Origin: JABJAG01 sp038137215
GTDB lineage: Bacteria > Pseudomonadota > Alphaproteobacteria > UBA6615
Length of the DNA: 64,000 bases
Direction of reading: 5' to 3'
Assembly: GCA_038137215.1 (NCBI GenBank)
Contig: JAYQBG010000001.1
Coordinates: forward strand, 1 to 64,000
Under the pieces are notes generated by a model, which saw only the letters and a list, made by a program, of their open reading frames with translations, was not told the origin of the DNA and did no database searches. Of this stretch, positions 16,048 to 23,887 are shown one piece after another. How positions within the stretch are numbered: the stretch's first letter is position 1; every line of letters starts with the position of its first letter. The position numbers and the translations under genes are program-made.

Positions 16048-17063
16048 CCGCCGCTGGGCCGCCGGACGCCACTGTTATTGTCGGGAAACGTCTTTCCGGG
16101 CGGCGTATAGTTTATCGGCAGCGCGATAAACGTCCCGTTGTTCTGGCGGGTGACCTCGCGCATCAGGGTCTCGAAGCGCCCGTTCGATGTGGGTGACAGG
16201 AACCCAATGGCATGGACCCGCGCGAGCGGTTCCCCGGTGATCCTGTTGGTGTTCGCCTGCTTGAGGGTGCGGATCACCGAATCGTAGGTCGAGCCCGTGT
16301 AGTCGTCGCCGAAGATATAGATCGAGACCTTCTGGTTCGGGTTCACATAGCGTTTGAGCGCCACCTCCAGCCCCTCGACTGGGCTGCTGTTGGACGCGCT
16401 CTTCCAATTGCGAAACAACCGGATCACGCTGTCACGCCGCGCCTTGGTATCGGGAATCCAGCGCCCGCTATAGCCGCTGATCAGGTGCGCGCCATTGTCA
16501 TTCAGGATCTGGAACCCCTTGATTCGGGGGTGAATGCGGATGACGTTTTCAACCTCCCGCGTCACACGGCTCCAGATGGATTGCATGCTGCCCGAAGTGT
16601 CGATGATGAACACCACATAGTCACTGTCCACCGGAATCCCGCCCACTTCCTCGTCGCGCGTTTCCGCATCGCCTGTTGTGATACTCGCGCGCTGGGTTTC
16701 ACGGAGCGAGCGCTCGACCAGTTCCAGACCCGCCAGGTTCTCACTCAGGCTCTCGGCCTGTGCGGTGGCGGCGCGCAATGAATTCAGCGCCTCTGCCGCC
16801 TTCGATTGTTCTTCGGTCAGTTGCTCCTCGAGTTGTTCCCGCGTCTGGATTTCCCGCTCCAGCGCGCTTTCGAGCGCGGTCACACGGGCCTCAGCGTCGA
16901 GCACCTCCTCAAGGGAGCGCTTGGTCTCGGCGGTGAAGCTCGGCAGGACGGATTCGGCAAAGGGCGAGATGAGAACCAGAAGCACCACCGCCCCGAACCC
17001 GCAGGAGATGATGTCGAGAAACGACAGGTTGAAGATTTCCAGATCGCGGGACTTGCGCCTCAT
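16044..17063 (-). CDS. Membrane-anchored von Willebrand A protein 2 with TolR-like anchor
   Basis: 339 residues: short basic N-terminus, one membrane helix (about 12-34, FNLSFLDIISCGFGAVVL), a coiled coil (about 45-125), and a vWA domain (about 148-330) that must lie in the periplasm. The metal site is intact: D155-x-S157-x-S159 (DTSGS), with a later acidic loop (IFGDDYTGS). The helix starts with an Asp (Asp17), as in TolR and ExbD; a role in proton flow with the upstream TolQ-like protein is inferred. It is paralogous to the preceding gene and overlaps it by four bases (17060-17063). It is the last gene of the eight-gene operon. Confidence 0.85.
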   Translation of the reverse strand: MRRKSRDLEIFNLSFLDIISCGFGAVVLLVLISPFAESVLPSFTAETKRSLEEVLDAEARVTALESALEREIQTREQLEEQLTEEQSKAAEALNSLRAATAQAESLSENLAGLELVERSLRETQRASITTGDAETRDEEVGGIPVDSDYVVFIIDTSGSMQSIWSRVTREVENVIRIHPRIKGFQILNDNGAHLISGYSGRWIPDTKARRDSVIRLFRNWKSASNSSPVEGLEVALKRYVNPNQKVSIYIFGDDYTGSTYDSVIRTLKQANTNRITGEPLARVHAIGFLSPTSNGRFETLMREVTRQNNGTFIALPINYTPPGKTFPDNNSGVRRPSGG

Positions 17064-18118
17064 GGCCAGGTCTCCGCGGGGCTGATCGTCAGGCCGTTAG
17101 TCAGAGCCGTCCAGCGCCAGTAATAGGCCGCCGCGTCCGGGTCGCCCTCCAGAGGAAGCAAAATCACATTCGTGCGGACCTTCTCCAGCCCCGCATTGTT
17201 GATGGTGTGGCGGAACAACCGCGCCCGGCATTCCCCTGAAATGGACGCAGACCCGCCCCAAAGCGCGCTACAATCCGAAAACGGGTTCAGGCTCTTGTAG
17301 CCCGAGTTTCCAGCGGTCGGCAGCCCGTCCGTGATGAGATAGATATCGGTGGGCTTGTGGGACGCGATCGCTTTCAGCCCCGCCGCCAGGTTCGTCGCAC
17401 CGCCGGGTACCACCCGCCCGAGATCACCGGCAATCCGGCCCAGACCCGACGCATCACCGCCGGAGGTCCCGGCGGTCCCCAACACCTGAGCCGTTTCATT
17501 GAAAGAGACCACCTGCACGCTGGTGTCGCGTGGCAGACGCGCCAGCAGCCAGTTCACCACCCGGCGTGTGCGTTGCCATTTCGGCGCCTGCACCCGGTCC
17601 ACGGCGCTCATATTCTTGCGCCGGATGATGTCGATCAACTTCTCGTCGGTCATCGAGGCCGAACTGTCCACAAGGATAGCGATACGCTTGCCCTCGACCC
17701 GCAATCCGATCAGGTAGTTTTCCTCCCCCGTCTGCCGGTCCTCGATTACATCGGTGTTGTCCTCGACCTCGATGGACTTGATCGTCTCTTCCAGGGTTTT
17801 CTCTTCGCTGCGCCGTTCGGTGATCTCGACCTGCTTCTGGTTGAGCTCCCGCTGGACCCGGGACACTTCGCTTTCCAGCGCCTCCAGGTCACCCGCTGTC
17901 GCCGCCTTGGCCCTGAGGACGTCCACGACCTGCGCGCTGAGCTCCTCTTCGGTTTTCTTCAGACGTTCGAGGTCGGCCGTCAGCCGTTCGCTTTCATCAG
18001 AAACATGCTCGACGTCATGCTTCACCAGCATGAGCACGAGAATGACCGCGCCCAGCCCGCAAGACATGACATCCAGAAAAGCGAGGTTGAAACCCTCGGT
18101 TTTGCGGCGCCGTCTCAG
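17060..18118 (-). CDS. Membrane-anchored von Willebrand A protein 1, probable CTG start
   Basis: 352 residues if started at CTG 18118: RRRRKTEG, membrane helix (about 10-33, FNLAFLDVMSCGLGAVIL), long coiled coil (about 40-118), then a vWA domain with intact metal site D151-x-S153-x-S155 (DSSAS) and ITDGLPTAG. No ATG, GTG or TTG lies in frame upstream of the ATG at 18067. Starting there would cut the anchor in half. The paralogue downstream begins MRRKSRDLEIFNLSFLD, which aligns exactly with a start at the CTG, and that CTG overlaps the preceding TGA (CTGA, 18115-18118) like the ATGA couplings elsewhere. Asp16 in the helix parallels TolR/ExbD. Confidence 0.82.
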   Translation of the reverse strand: MRRRRKTEGFNLAFLDVMSCGLGAVILVLMLVKHDVEHVSDESERLTADLERLKKTEEELSAQVVDVLRAKAATAGDLEALESEVSRVQRELNQKQVEITERRSEEKTLEETIKSIEVEDNTDVIEDRQTGEENYLIGLRVEGKRIAILVDSSASMTDEKLIDIIRRKNMSAVDRVQAPKWQRTRRVVNWLLARLPRDTSVQVVSFNETAQVLGTAGTSGGDASGLGRIAGDLGRVVPGGATNLAAGLKAIASHKPTDIYLITDGLPTAGNSGYKSLNPFSDCSALWGGSASISGECRARLFRHTINNAGLEKVRTNVILLPLEGDPDAAAYYWRWTALTNGLTISPAETWP

Positions 18119-18894
18119 CTTCGACCTACGGTGCTGATACGGTTCAGCAGGAAGGACTCACAGTATTCCTGCGTGTCGGTGACCATGGAATCCTGCAACC
18201 GCTGAAGCTGGTGCAGCAGAAACATGAGGATGATGCTGATCAGCAGTGCCACGAAGGTGGAGTTGAAGGCCACGCCCAGACTCTCGGTCATGCCCCCGAT
18301 ATCGCCGGCAAGTGCCCGATCGGCCTGTGAGAGCGCCGTCCCGATCCCGCGCACGGTGCCGATAAAGCCGATCGCCGGGATCGCCCAGATCAGGTAGCGC
18401 ACCATGGAATTCTCGGCCTCCTGCTTGACCGCCAAGGCCTCGACATTGGCGTCGATGGTTTCCGAGGTGTTCTGTACATCGCCGGTGATCAGAAACCGCC
18501 GCAGACTTGCCGCCAGGGTCCGCACCAGGGGTGTATTCCGGATACGGTCGGGCAATTCCTCAAGGGTGTTGAGCATGGTGGCGAGATCGTCGCGCCCCTC
18601 GTCATCCTTCGCCGCTGTCTCTTCCAGCAGATCGACATTGAAGAGATAGCGGTCCTTCATGATGGCGAAACACTTGTCGAGGATCAGAAAGGTCCCCCAG
18701 AGCATCATGATGAGGCATATCTCCTGCTCCCAGTCCTTCAGGATCACGGCGATATCGCGTGGCGCGCTCTGGCCGGCCGCGCGGGCCGCTTCGATCGCTT
18801 CAGCCGATGCCGGCCAGACATAGCCCACATAAAACAGGTGAACGACGATGATCGAGATAACCAGTGCAAGGGTGTTCTTGATGGCGTTTGTCAT
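18115..18894 (-). CDS. MotA/TolQ/ExbB-family proton channel protein
   Basis: A 259-residue inner-membrane protein. Hydrophobic segments fall at about 8-28, 58-76, 166-188 and 205-230. The last two form the MotA_ExbB domain, with IPAIGFIGTVRGIG and FNSTFVALLISI. Thr180 and Thr213 match the conserved threonines facing the proton path in TolQ and ExbB. The acidic cytoplasmic loop (about 80-160) lies between the two pairs. Its partner would be one or both vWA proteins, whose anchors resemble TolR. No TolA, TolB, Pal or TonB gene is near, so this is not a tol-pal or ton operon. Confidence 0.88.
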   Translation of the reverse strand: MTNAIKNTLALVISIIVVHLFYVGYVWPASAEAIEAARAAGQSAPRDIAVILKDWEQEICLIMMLWGTFLILDKCFAIMKDRYLFNVDLLEETAAKDDEGRDDLATMLNTLEELPDRIRNTPLVRTLAASLRRFLITGDVQNTSETIDANVEALAVKQEAENSMVRYLIWAIPAIGFIGTVRGIGTALSQADRALAGDIGGMTESLGVAFNSTFVALLISIILMFLLHQLQRLQDSMVTDTQEYCESFLLNRISTVGRS

Positions 18895-18916
18895 ATCGGG
18901 TCACGCTTTCGTGGCG

Positions 18917-19072
18917 TTAGATATCCACCGGGAACGACACCGGTGAGTTGAGGCTGATGCCCGACTGGGCCGAGGCAAAGCCGATCAGTCCACCCCCGAG
19001 CAGCAGGGCCAGGACAATCGCGATGGTGCGACGTCGCCGCCGGCGTGGATACGACGATCTATTGCGCGCCAT
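18917..19072 (-). CDS. 51-residue membrane or secreted peptide in the vWA operon
   Basis: A small ORF with a very basic start (RRRRRR at 10-15), one hydrophobic helix (TIAIVLALLLGGGLIGFASA) and a short tail ending SPVSFPVDI. It may be a signal peptide releasing a 16-residue peptide after ASA, or a one-pass membrane peptide with a periplasmic tail. The ATG at 19072 overlaps the end of the FGE/PEGA gene by 14 bases, the same arrangement as between the two larger genes upstream. An upstream extension to 19141 lies inside that gene and is less likely. No family recognised. Confidence 0.65.
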   Translation of the reverse strand: MARNRSSYPRRRRRRTIAIVLALLLGGGLIGFASAQSGISLNSPVSFPVDI

Positions 19073-21062
19073 GCAGATACCTCCCGAGCCTGAAGCCGAT
19101 ATCGTCACCACCGCTGCTCGCACCTTCGCGATAGGAAGCACGCAGTTGCGTCCGGGTTCCCGACTTCCAGCTAGAGCCCTTGATCACATGAGAACTGCCA
19201 CCGGGGTCGCCGAGCGGATCAACCAGAAGCTCACCGCGCGACGGCGGAATCAATGAGTATTGGTCGTGCACCCATTCGCTGACATTCCCGGTCATGTCGA
19301 ACAGGCCCGAGGGTTCGGCCGGGAAGCTTCCCACCGGAGCGAGCTTGGGGAAACCGTCGCTGTATCGGGGTACATAGAACCGGACCAGCCCATTGGCCGA
19401 TTCATCGGCGATGTTTCCGGCCTGCTTGGGAACCGTATCGGAGTTCCCCCAGGTGAACAGCACCTCGGAATCGCGTCCCGCCTTCCGGGCCAGCCATTCC
19501 CATTCGGCTTCGCTGAGCAGCCGGTAGCCATCGCTCACGCGGTTCCAGCCGGTCACGCGCCCACTGGAGAACCGATAGAAAGGCAGCAACTGTTCGCGTT
19601 CGCTCAGCCAGTTGGCAAATTCGGCAGCCTCCCGCCAGGAAACGCCGGTGACCGGCGCCTTGCGACTGCCGCTGCGATTGCCACTGAAGGTTGCGAACTG
19701 CTCGTTGGTGACTTCGTGCTGCGCGGCATAGAAGGGCTTGGTCAGACGCACACGTTTTTCGAACTCGTTGGCGCGCTGGCCTTTCTGGCTGCGCGGCGCG
19801 CCCATGGTGAAAACACCGGGTTCGAAGAGCTTCAAGGCCATTCCGACCGAGTTGGTATAGGTCCGCGGTGACTCGGCCAGCCGGGCCGCCGTCTCCCCCA
19901 CCAACTCCTCCCGGATCACCAGACGGCGCGAGGAGGACGGCGTGATGGTCTTTCGAACGGTCCGATATCCGCGCTTTCGCAATTCGATGGTATGCGGCAC
20001 GGCCTGGAGTTGCAGTTCCACATTGCCTTTGCCGACATTCTTGCCATCCACAAGAATATCGGCGCCCGGCGTCGTCCGGATATCCACAAACCCCAGATCC
20101 TCCTGCAAGCGCAGGGTCAGTTCGCGTGTTTCCTCGGCTGCCAGGCGCACGGTCTCGCTTCGGGCGCGATATCCGTCACGCACATAGGTGACGGTCACAT
20201 CCTCGTTCGCCGGAACTTCGATCTCCCCGGAGGCCGGAACGCGGCGACCATCGACCAGAAGTTGCCCACCGCCGGGGACCGTACGGATTTTGAGCATCGC
20301 GGAGAGCGGTTTGAGGATATATCGCCGCACGAGTTCTGGTGCCGCATTGGTCAGGGAAACCGTTTCTTCGACCGGTGTCCGCTCCGGCGCCACAACTCGG
20401 AGATCGTACCGGCCGCCCGCCATGGGCATATCGATCGGCGTCATGCCGAGGTGCCGCCCGTTCAACAGCACCTCGGCACCGGAGGGTTCGGAGTCGATCT
20501 TCAGGCGCCCCGCGACAGGTTCAAGGGTGATCGACAACGTCTCGGTCTGCCCGCGTTGCAGCTCAACATCCCGCTCCACCAGGTTGAAATGAGGGTGGTC
20601 GACCACGAGCTTATAGGTCTCCGCGTCACGTTCCGTCTCGAAGCTCGCAGCGGTCGTTGCGGGCTCATCATTGATGGACCAGCGTGTGTCGGGCAGACCC
20701 TGATCGGTTGTCGCCAGAAGCCGGCCCGGCAGGGGTTCGAGTTCGACCTCAATGGTCCGACCCAGATCTCCGGGCTGGATGGCATGGATTTCTTCCCGAA
20801 ATCCATCCGCGCGGACCGCGACCACGGGACCGTCAGACATGGTGTACACGGTGGTTCCGATGGCCAGACCCAACCCGTCCACCAGCTGCACCTCGCCATC
20901 CTGCGCGGCTGCCTCGGGCAGAATCTTTATCGCGGTCCCGTTGGTCGAAGCGAGCACGCCAACCACCACGACCCCGACAAGGACAAGCGCGATGTGACCC
21001 GCGATGTAGAACCTGATCTGGCGCCTGCGAGCCTGGCGCAAGCCTTCTTCAAATTGGCTCAT
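19059..21062 (-). CDS. PEGA-repeat membrane protein with C-terminal FGE-sulfatase (SUMF1-like) domain
   Basis: 667 residues. An N-terminal helix (about 17-37) is followed by a beta-rich region and three PEGA-type repeats (about 178-235, 255-310 and 320-375; e.g. GAEVLLNGRHLGMTPIDM and GADILVDGKNVGKG). The formylglycine-generating-enzyme fold covers about 402-665 (NSVGMALKLFEPGVFTMG, YRLLSEAEWEWLARKAG, GLFDMTGNVSEWV, IGFRLGR). No cysteine appears anywhere in the FGE domain, so the copper-cysteine chemistry of true FGE is impossible; a structural or binding role is likely. The ATG at 21062 (MSQFEEGL) is used rather than 21110; it overlaps the previous gene by 14 bases. PEGA modules point to envelope attachment. 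Confidence 0.85.
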   Translation of the reverse strand: MSQFEEGLRQARRRQIRFYIAGHIALVLVGVVVVGVLASTNGTAIKILPEAAAQDGEVQLVDGLGLAIGTTVYTMSDGPVVAVRADGFREEIHAIQPGDLGRTIEVELEPLPGRLLATTDQGLPDTRWSINDEPATTAASFETERDAETYKLVVDHPHFNLVERDVELQRGQTETLSITLEPVAGRLKIDSEPSGAEVLLNGRHLGMTPIDMPMAGGRYDLRVVAPERTPVEETVSLTNAAPELVRRYILKPLSAMLKIRTVPGGGQLLVDGRRVPASGEIEVPANEDVTVTYVRDGYRARSETVRLAAEETRELTLRLQEDLGFVDIRTTPGADILVDGKNVGKGNVELQLQAVPHTIELRKRGYRTVRKTITPSSSRRLVIREELVGETAARLAESPRTYTNSVGMALKLFEPGVFTMGAPRSQKGQRANEFEKRVRLTKPFYAAQHEVTNEQFATFSGNRSGSRKAPVTGVSWREAAEFANWLSEREQLLPFYRFSSGRVTGWNRVSDGYRLLSEAEWEWLARKAGRDSEVLFTWGNSDTVPKQAGNIADESANGLVRFYVPRYSDGFPKLAPVGSFPAEPSGLFDMTGNVSEWVHDQYSLIPPSRGELLVDPLGDPGGSSHVIKGSSWKSGTRTQLRASYREGASSGGDDIGFRLGRYLHGAQ

Positions 21063-22599
21063 CGGGATAAATCTCCAGCACCAGCCCATCGATCCCCGGG
21101 GGAATATCAACGCTCACAAGCTTTGAGCGAAACCCTGCGCGCGTCCCCTCAAATGTATAGCTTCCCGGCCGTAATTCTATGGTGCGGTCGGTCGTTACCC
21201 CGACCTGGCCGACACCCCGAACGGAAATTCGGGTGACACCATCCGACAGGATGCGGACCGTTACCTTGGTCGCATAGGCGTCGACAAGTTTCGCAACTTC
21301 GGATGTCTCGCGGGCGAGAGCCGGACTCAATTCCGCGATGTCGCGCGCGCGCGAAATCAGTTCCGAAGCGTTCTCGGCAACAGATTCCGATGCCAACCGC
21401 TCGGGCTGATCAAGCAGTCCGCCAAGCTGATCGCGCAACCGGTTGATGCTTCCCGCCAGCTCATAACCACCGTTCACCTGCGGATCATCGGGAACAATGG
21501 CGCCGGCCTGCGCATAGAGGTCTTCAGCAGCCACCCAGTCATCCGACCGTCGTGCCGCTGCAGCTTCAGCCATCAGGCGTTCGAATTTCAGCTGTTCGCC
21601 AAGCGCCTCCACTTTTGCCGCCAATACGCCGGTTTCGGAACGGCCGGGATAAATTTCGCGGGCCGCGCGCAAATCGGAACGCGCAGGCTCCAGGCGTTGC
21701 GCCAGAACATTCTGCAGACCCGATTCGATACGGGCCGAGAAGGCTCGTTCGGTCAGGGTCGTCCGAATTTCCGCGCGGCGTTCGGCCAGCTCCGACCGGG
21801 ACGGATCGAGTTCCAGGGCGGTCGTCAGATGTTTCGCTTCCGCCTCCAGGTTGTTCTCGACACGGGAAACCGCCGCTTTGCCGATGGCCGAAAGCACCTC
21901 GGGCAGCTTGGCGACACGCGTGTTCAGGGTCTGCGCCGCGCCGGATTCCGGTTGCAGTTGCAGCGCGCGATCAATGGCGGACACAGCCGCTTCATGATCG
22001 TCAGCCTTGTAGGCGGTCTCGGCCCCATTCAGCGCGTCCGCAAAGGCCGCATCGCGCGCCTGCAGTTCGGCTTGCGCCTGTTGCGCGGCGGCCTCAAGAC
22101 TGGCCAGGGCCTCCGGATATTTCCCCAGGGCAAATAACTCGAAGGCCTTGTCGCGCTGCGCCAGAATTTCCGACTGCGCGCGCGCATTCCAGACTGCGAA
22201 GGGAGGCGCGAGAATCTCCGGTTCCAGTTCGTTCTGAAACCGGGTGACAGCTGCCTTGAACGCCTCACGGGCCGCATCGGCATCCTCGGAAACGACAGCA
22301 TCCACGTCCGGTGTGACACCGGCAGGATCAGCCAGGCTTTCCTCCGGCGGAGCCTCTTCACCTGCCGGACTGGGGCGACTGTCGTCAGGAGCTGCCGGAG
22401 TTTCAGCGCGCGCGACCGGCGTGTTGTCCGCTCGCAGCATTTCCGCATCGGGGCGGTCCCGTTCGGCGCGCGACCAGACCGCCATGACGGCCAGGAGAAA
22501 AAGACCCAGAACAAACCCACCGCCCAGGAAGATCCCTGCCAATTGCAGGCGGCGGCGGCGGGTTGCCCGGTTTTCCGCCTCGAGTTTGTCCAGCAGCAT
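21049..22599 (-). CDS. Membrane-anchored helical-repeat protein with C-terminal PEGA-like domain
   Basis: 516 residues. One membrane helix near the N-terminus (about 20-42, LAGIFLGGGFVLGLFLLAVMAVW) follows a charged cytoplasmic start. An acidic, Pro-rich spacer comes next, then a long Ala/Glu/Arg-rich helical region (about 115-425) resembling TPR-like helical pairs (FELFALGKYPEALASLEAA; ELDPSRSELAERRAEI). A C-terminal beta domain (about 445-516) contains ELRPGSYTFEGTRAGFRSK, a PEGA-type pattern. Topology puts most of the protein in the periplasm. No clear ribosome site precedes the ATG at 22599, 15 bases after the lipoprotein stop, so it may rely on coupled translation. Confidence 0.8.
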   Translation of the reverse strand: MLLDKLEAENRATRRRRLQLAGIFLGGGFVLGLFLLAVMAVWSRAERDRPDAEMLRADNTPVARAETPAAPDDSRPSPAGEEAPPEESLADPAGVTPDVDAVVSEDADAAREAFKAAVTRFQNELEPEILAPPFAVWNARAQSEILAQRDKAFELFALGKYPEALASLEAAAQQAQAELQARDAAFADALNGAETAYKADDHEAAVSAIDRALQLQPESGAAQTLNTRVAKLPEVLSAIGKAAVSRVENNLEAEAKHLTTALELDPSRSELAERRAEIRTTLTERAFSARIESGLQNVLAQRLEPARSDLRAAREIYPGRSETGVLAAKVEALGEQLKFERLMAEAAAARRSDDWVAAEDLYAQAGAIVPDDPQVNGGYELAGSINRLRDQLGGLLDQPERLASESVAENASELISRARDIAELSPALARETSEVAKLVDAYATKVTVRILSDGVTRISVRGVGQVGVTTDRTIELRPGSYTFEGTRAGFRSKLVSVDIPPGIDGLVLEIYPDEPI

Positions 22600-22614
22600 C
22601 GGAGGGAAACGCGA

Positions 22615-23868
22615 CTAGAGCTGCACCTGGGGGGTTTTCTCCTGCTCGAAAATCTCCTGCAGGAAAGCACGCCACTGGGCAAACTGTTCCTTGGCCGTGC
22701 CCGTAAGCTCGACCGTTTCCTGTTCGAACGCGATGACCCGCGGGGCGAGGTCGATATCGATGGACTGGCCGAGTTCTTCAAGCGCCTCGCGGTGAACCTT
22801 TGCCTCTTCGCTGGTCTGGAAGCTGTCGGTGAGCAGTTTCGCACCCACAACGCCGCCCACGACCGCACCCGTTGCAGCCGCCGTGCTGCCCGCCGTCGAA
22901 TTGGAGCGGGCGCCTGCCACAACGGCGAGGACACTCAGGCCGATGGCCAGAACGCCCAGCGCCGCCTGACCGGCCGCCTTCTCATTGGCCTCCCGACGGG
23001 CCTCCTGTTCCAGCAGGCTCTGTTCCTGCCAGATCAGGTAGCTGTCCTGCATATCGGCGCTGAAGGCGCGATAGTTGTCCTGCAGGCCATCCACAAACAA
23101 CTGGTCGCGCACCCGGATCGCCCGCGTGCGTTCCAGCATCGGATCGAGTTCACTGGGAAAGCTGACCAGTTCGACGGTCCGGCCGTTGGTGTCGAGGTGT
23201 TCGGCAAAGGCCTCCTCGGTGAAGCTGGAACCGAACCGCAACTCGGTGACGCGCTGGAGATTGGTCAAATCTGCGACGTCATAATCTTCGAGTTCGAGCG
23301 CAATACGGTTGGCCGCCTCTTCGAAGACCGGATCATAGGGGTCCAGCCCCTCATTCCGGGGGTTCTTGTGAAACCCGGGATCCACCTCGTGATCGAAGGA
23401 ACGGGTGAACCAGGTGTCACCGGTCACATCCAGAACACGAACCTGAATTTCGACATCCTCGCCATTGGATTCCAGAATTTTCCCGAGAACATAGAGATCG
23501 CCGGTTGCCGTTTGATCCGGGGTGACCCGGACCGCACCAAAGGCGCCGGTATCCTCCAACGCCTCTTTCAGTTTCAGCGCAAAACGATTCGCTTCCGCGC
23601 GGCGCAATTCCGGCCAGACGCCCTCTTCCTTGTATTCCTCTGCCGATTTCGAAAGCCCGGGATCAAAAACCGGAACGATCACATCGAGTTTCGGCTTGGC
23701 CGGATCGACAACGGCTTCACCGGTCTTGTCAAACAGCGATGAGAGCTGCGGGCCCACATTCGGTCCCGACGCCGTCCCAGTCCCCGTTCCCTGATTGGTC
23801 ACGCAGCCGGTCAGGACGAAACAGAAGCAGACGGCATACACGCCGATTTTCTTCAACATCAAACTCAT
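22615..23868 (-). CDS. Lipoprotein with glycine-rich hydrophobic segment
   Basis: 417 residues from the ATG at 23868, which has GGAGAAA just upstream; an upstream TTG at 23880 is rejected. The signal peptide ends in the lipobox LTGC (Cys22). The first half looks like an alpha/beta domain (PKLDVIVPVFDPG; EIQVRVLDVTGDTWFTRSFDHE) that recalls CsgG- or LpoB-like outer-membrane lipoproteins only in general shape. A helical region follows, and then an Ala/Gly-rich hydrophobic stretch (about 300-345) that could insert in a membrane. No family is recognised. Residue +2 after the lipid cysteine is Thr (CVTN), not Asp, so outer-membrane sorting is plausible. Confidence 0.8.
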   Translation of the reverse strand: MSLMLKKIGVYAVCFCFVLTGCVTNQGTGTGTASGPNVGPQLSSLFDKTGEAVVDPAKPKLDVIVPVFDPGLSKSAEEYKEEGVWPELRRAEANRFALKLKEALEDTGAFGAVRVTPDQTATGDLYVLGKILESNGEDVEIQVRVLDVTGDTWFTRSFDHEVDPGFHKNPRNEGLDPYDPVFEEAANRIALELEDYDVADLTNLQRVTELRFGSSFTEEAFAEHLDTNGRTVELVSFPSELDPMLERTRAIRVRDQLFVDGLQDNYRAFSADMQDSYLIWQEQSLLEQEARREANEKAAGQAALGVLAIGLSVLAVVAGARSNSTAGSTAAATGAVVGGVVGAKLLTDSFQTSEEAKVHREALEELGQSIDIDLAPRVIAFEQETVELTGTAKEQFAQWRAFLQEIFEQEKTPQVQL

Positions 23869-23887
23869 GAGTTTCTCCAATCGGCCT

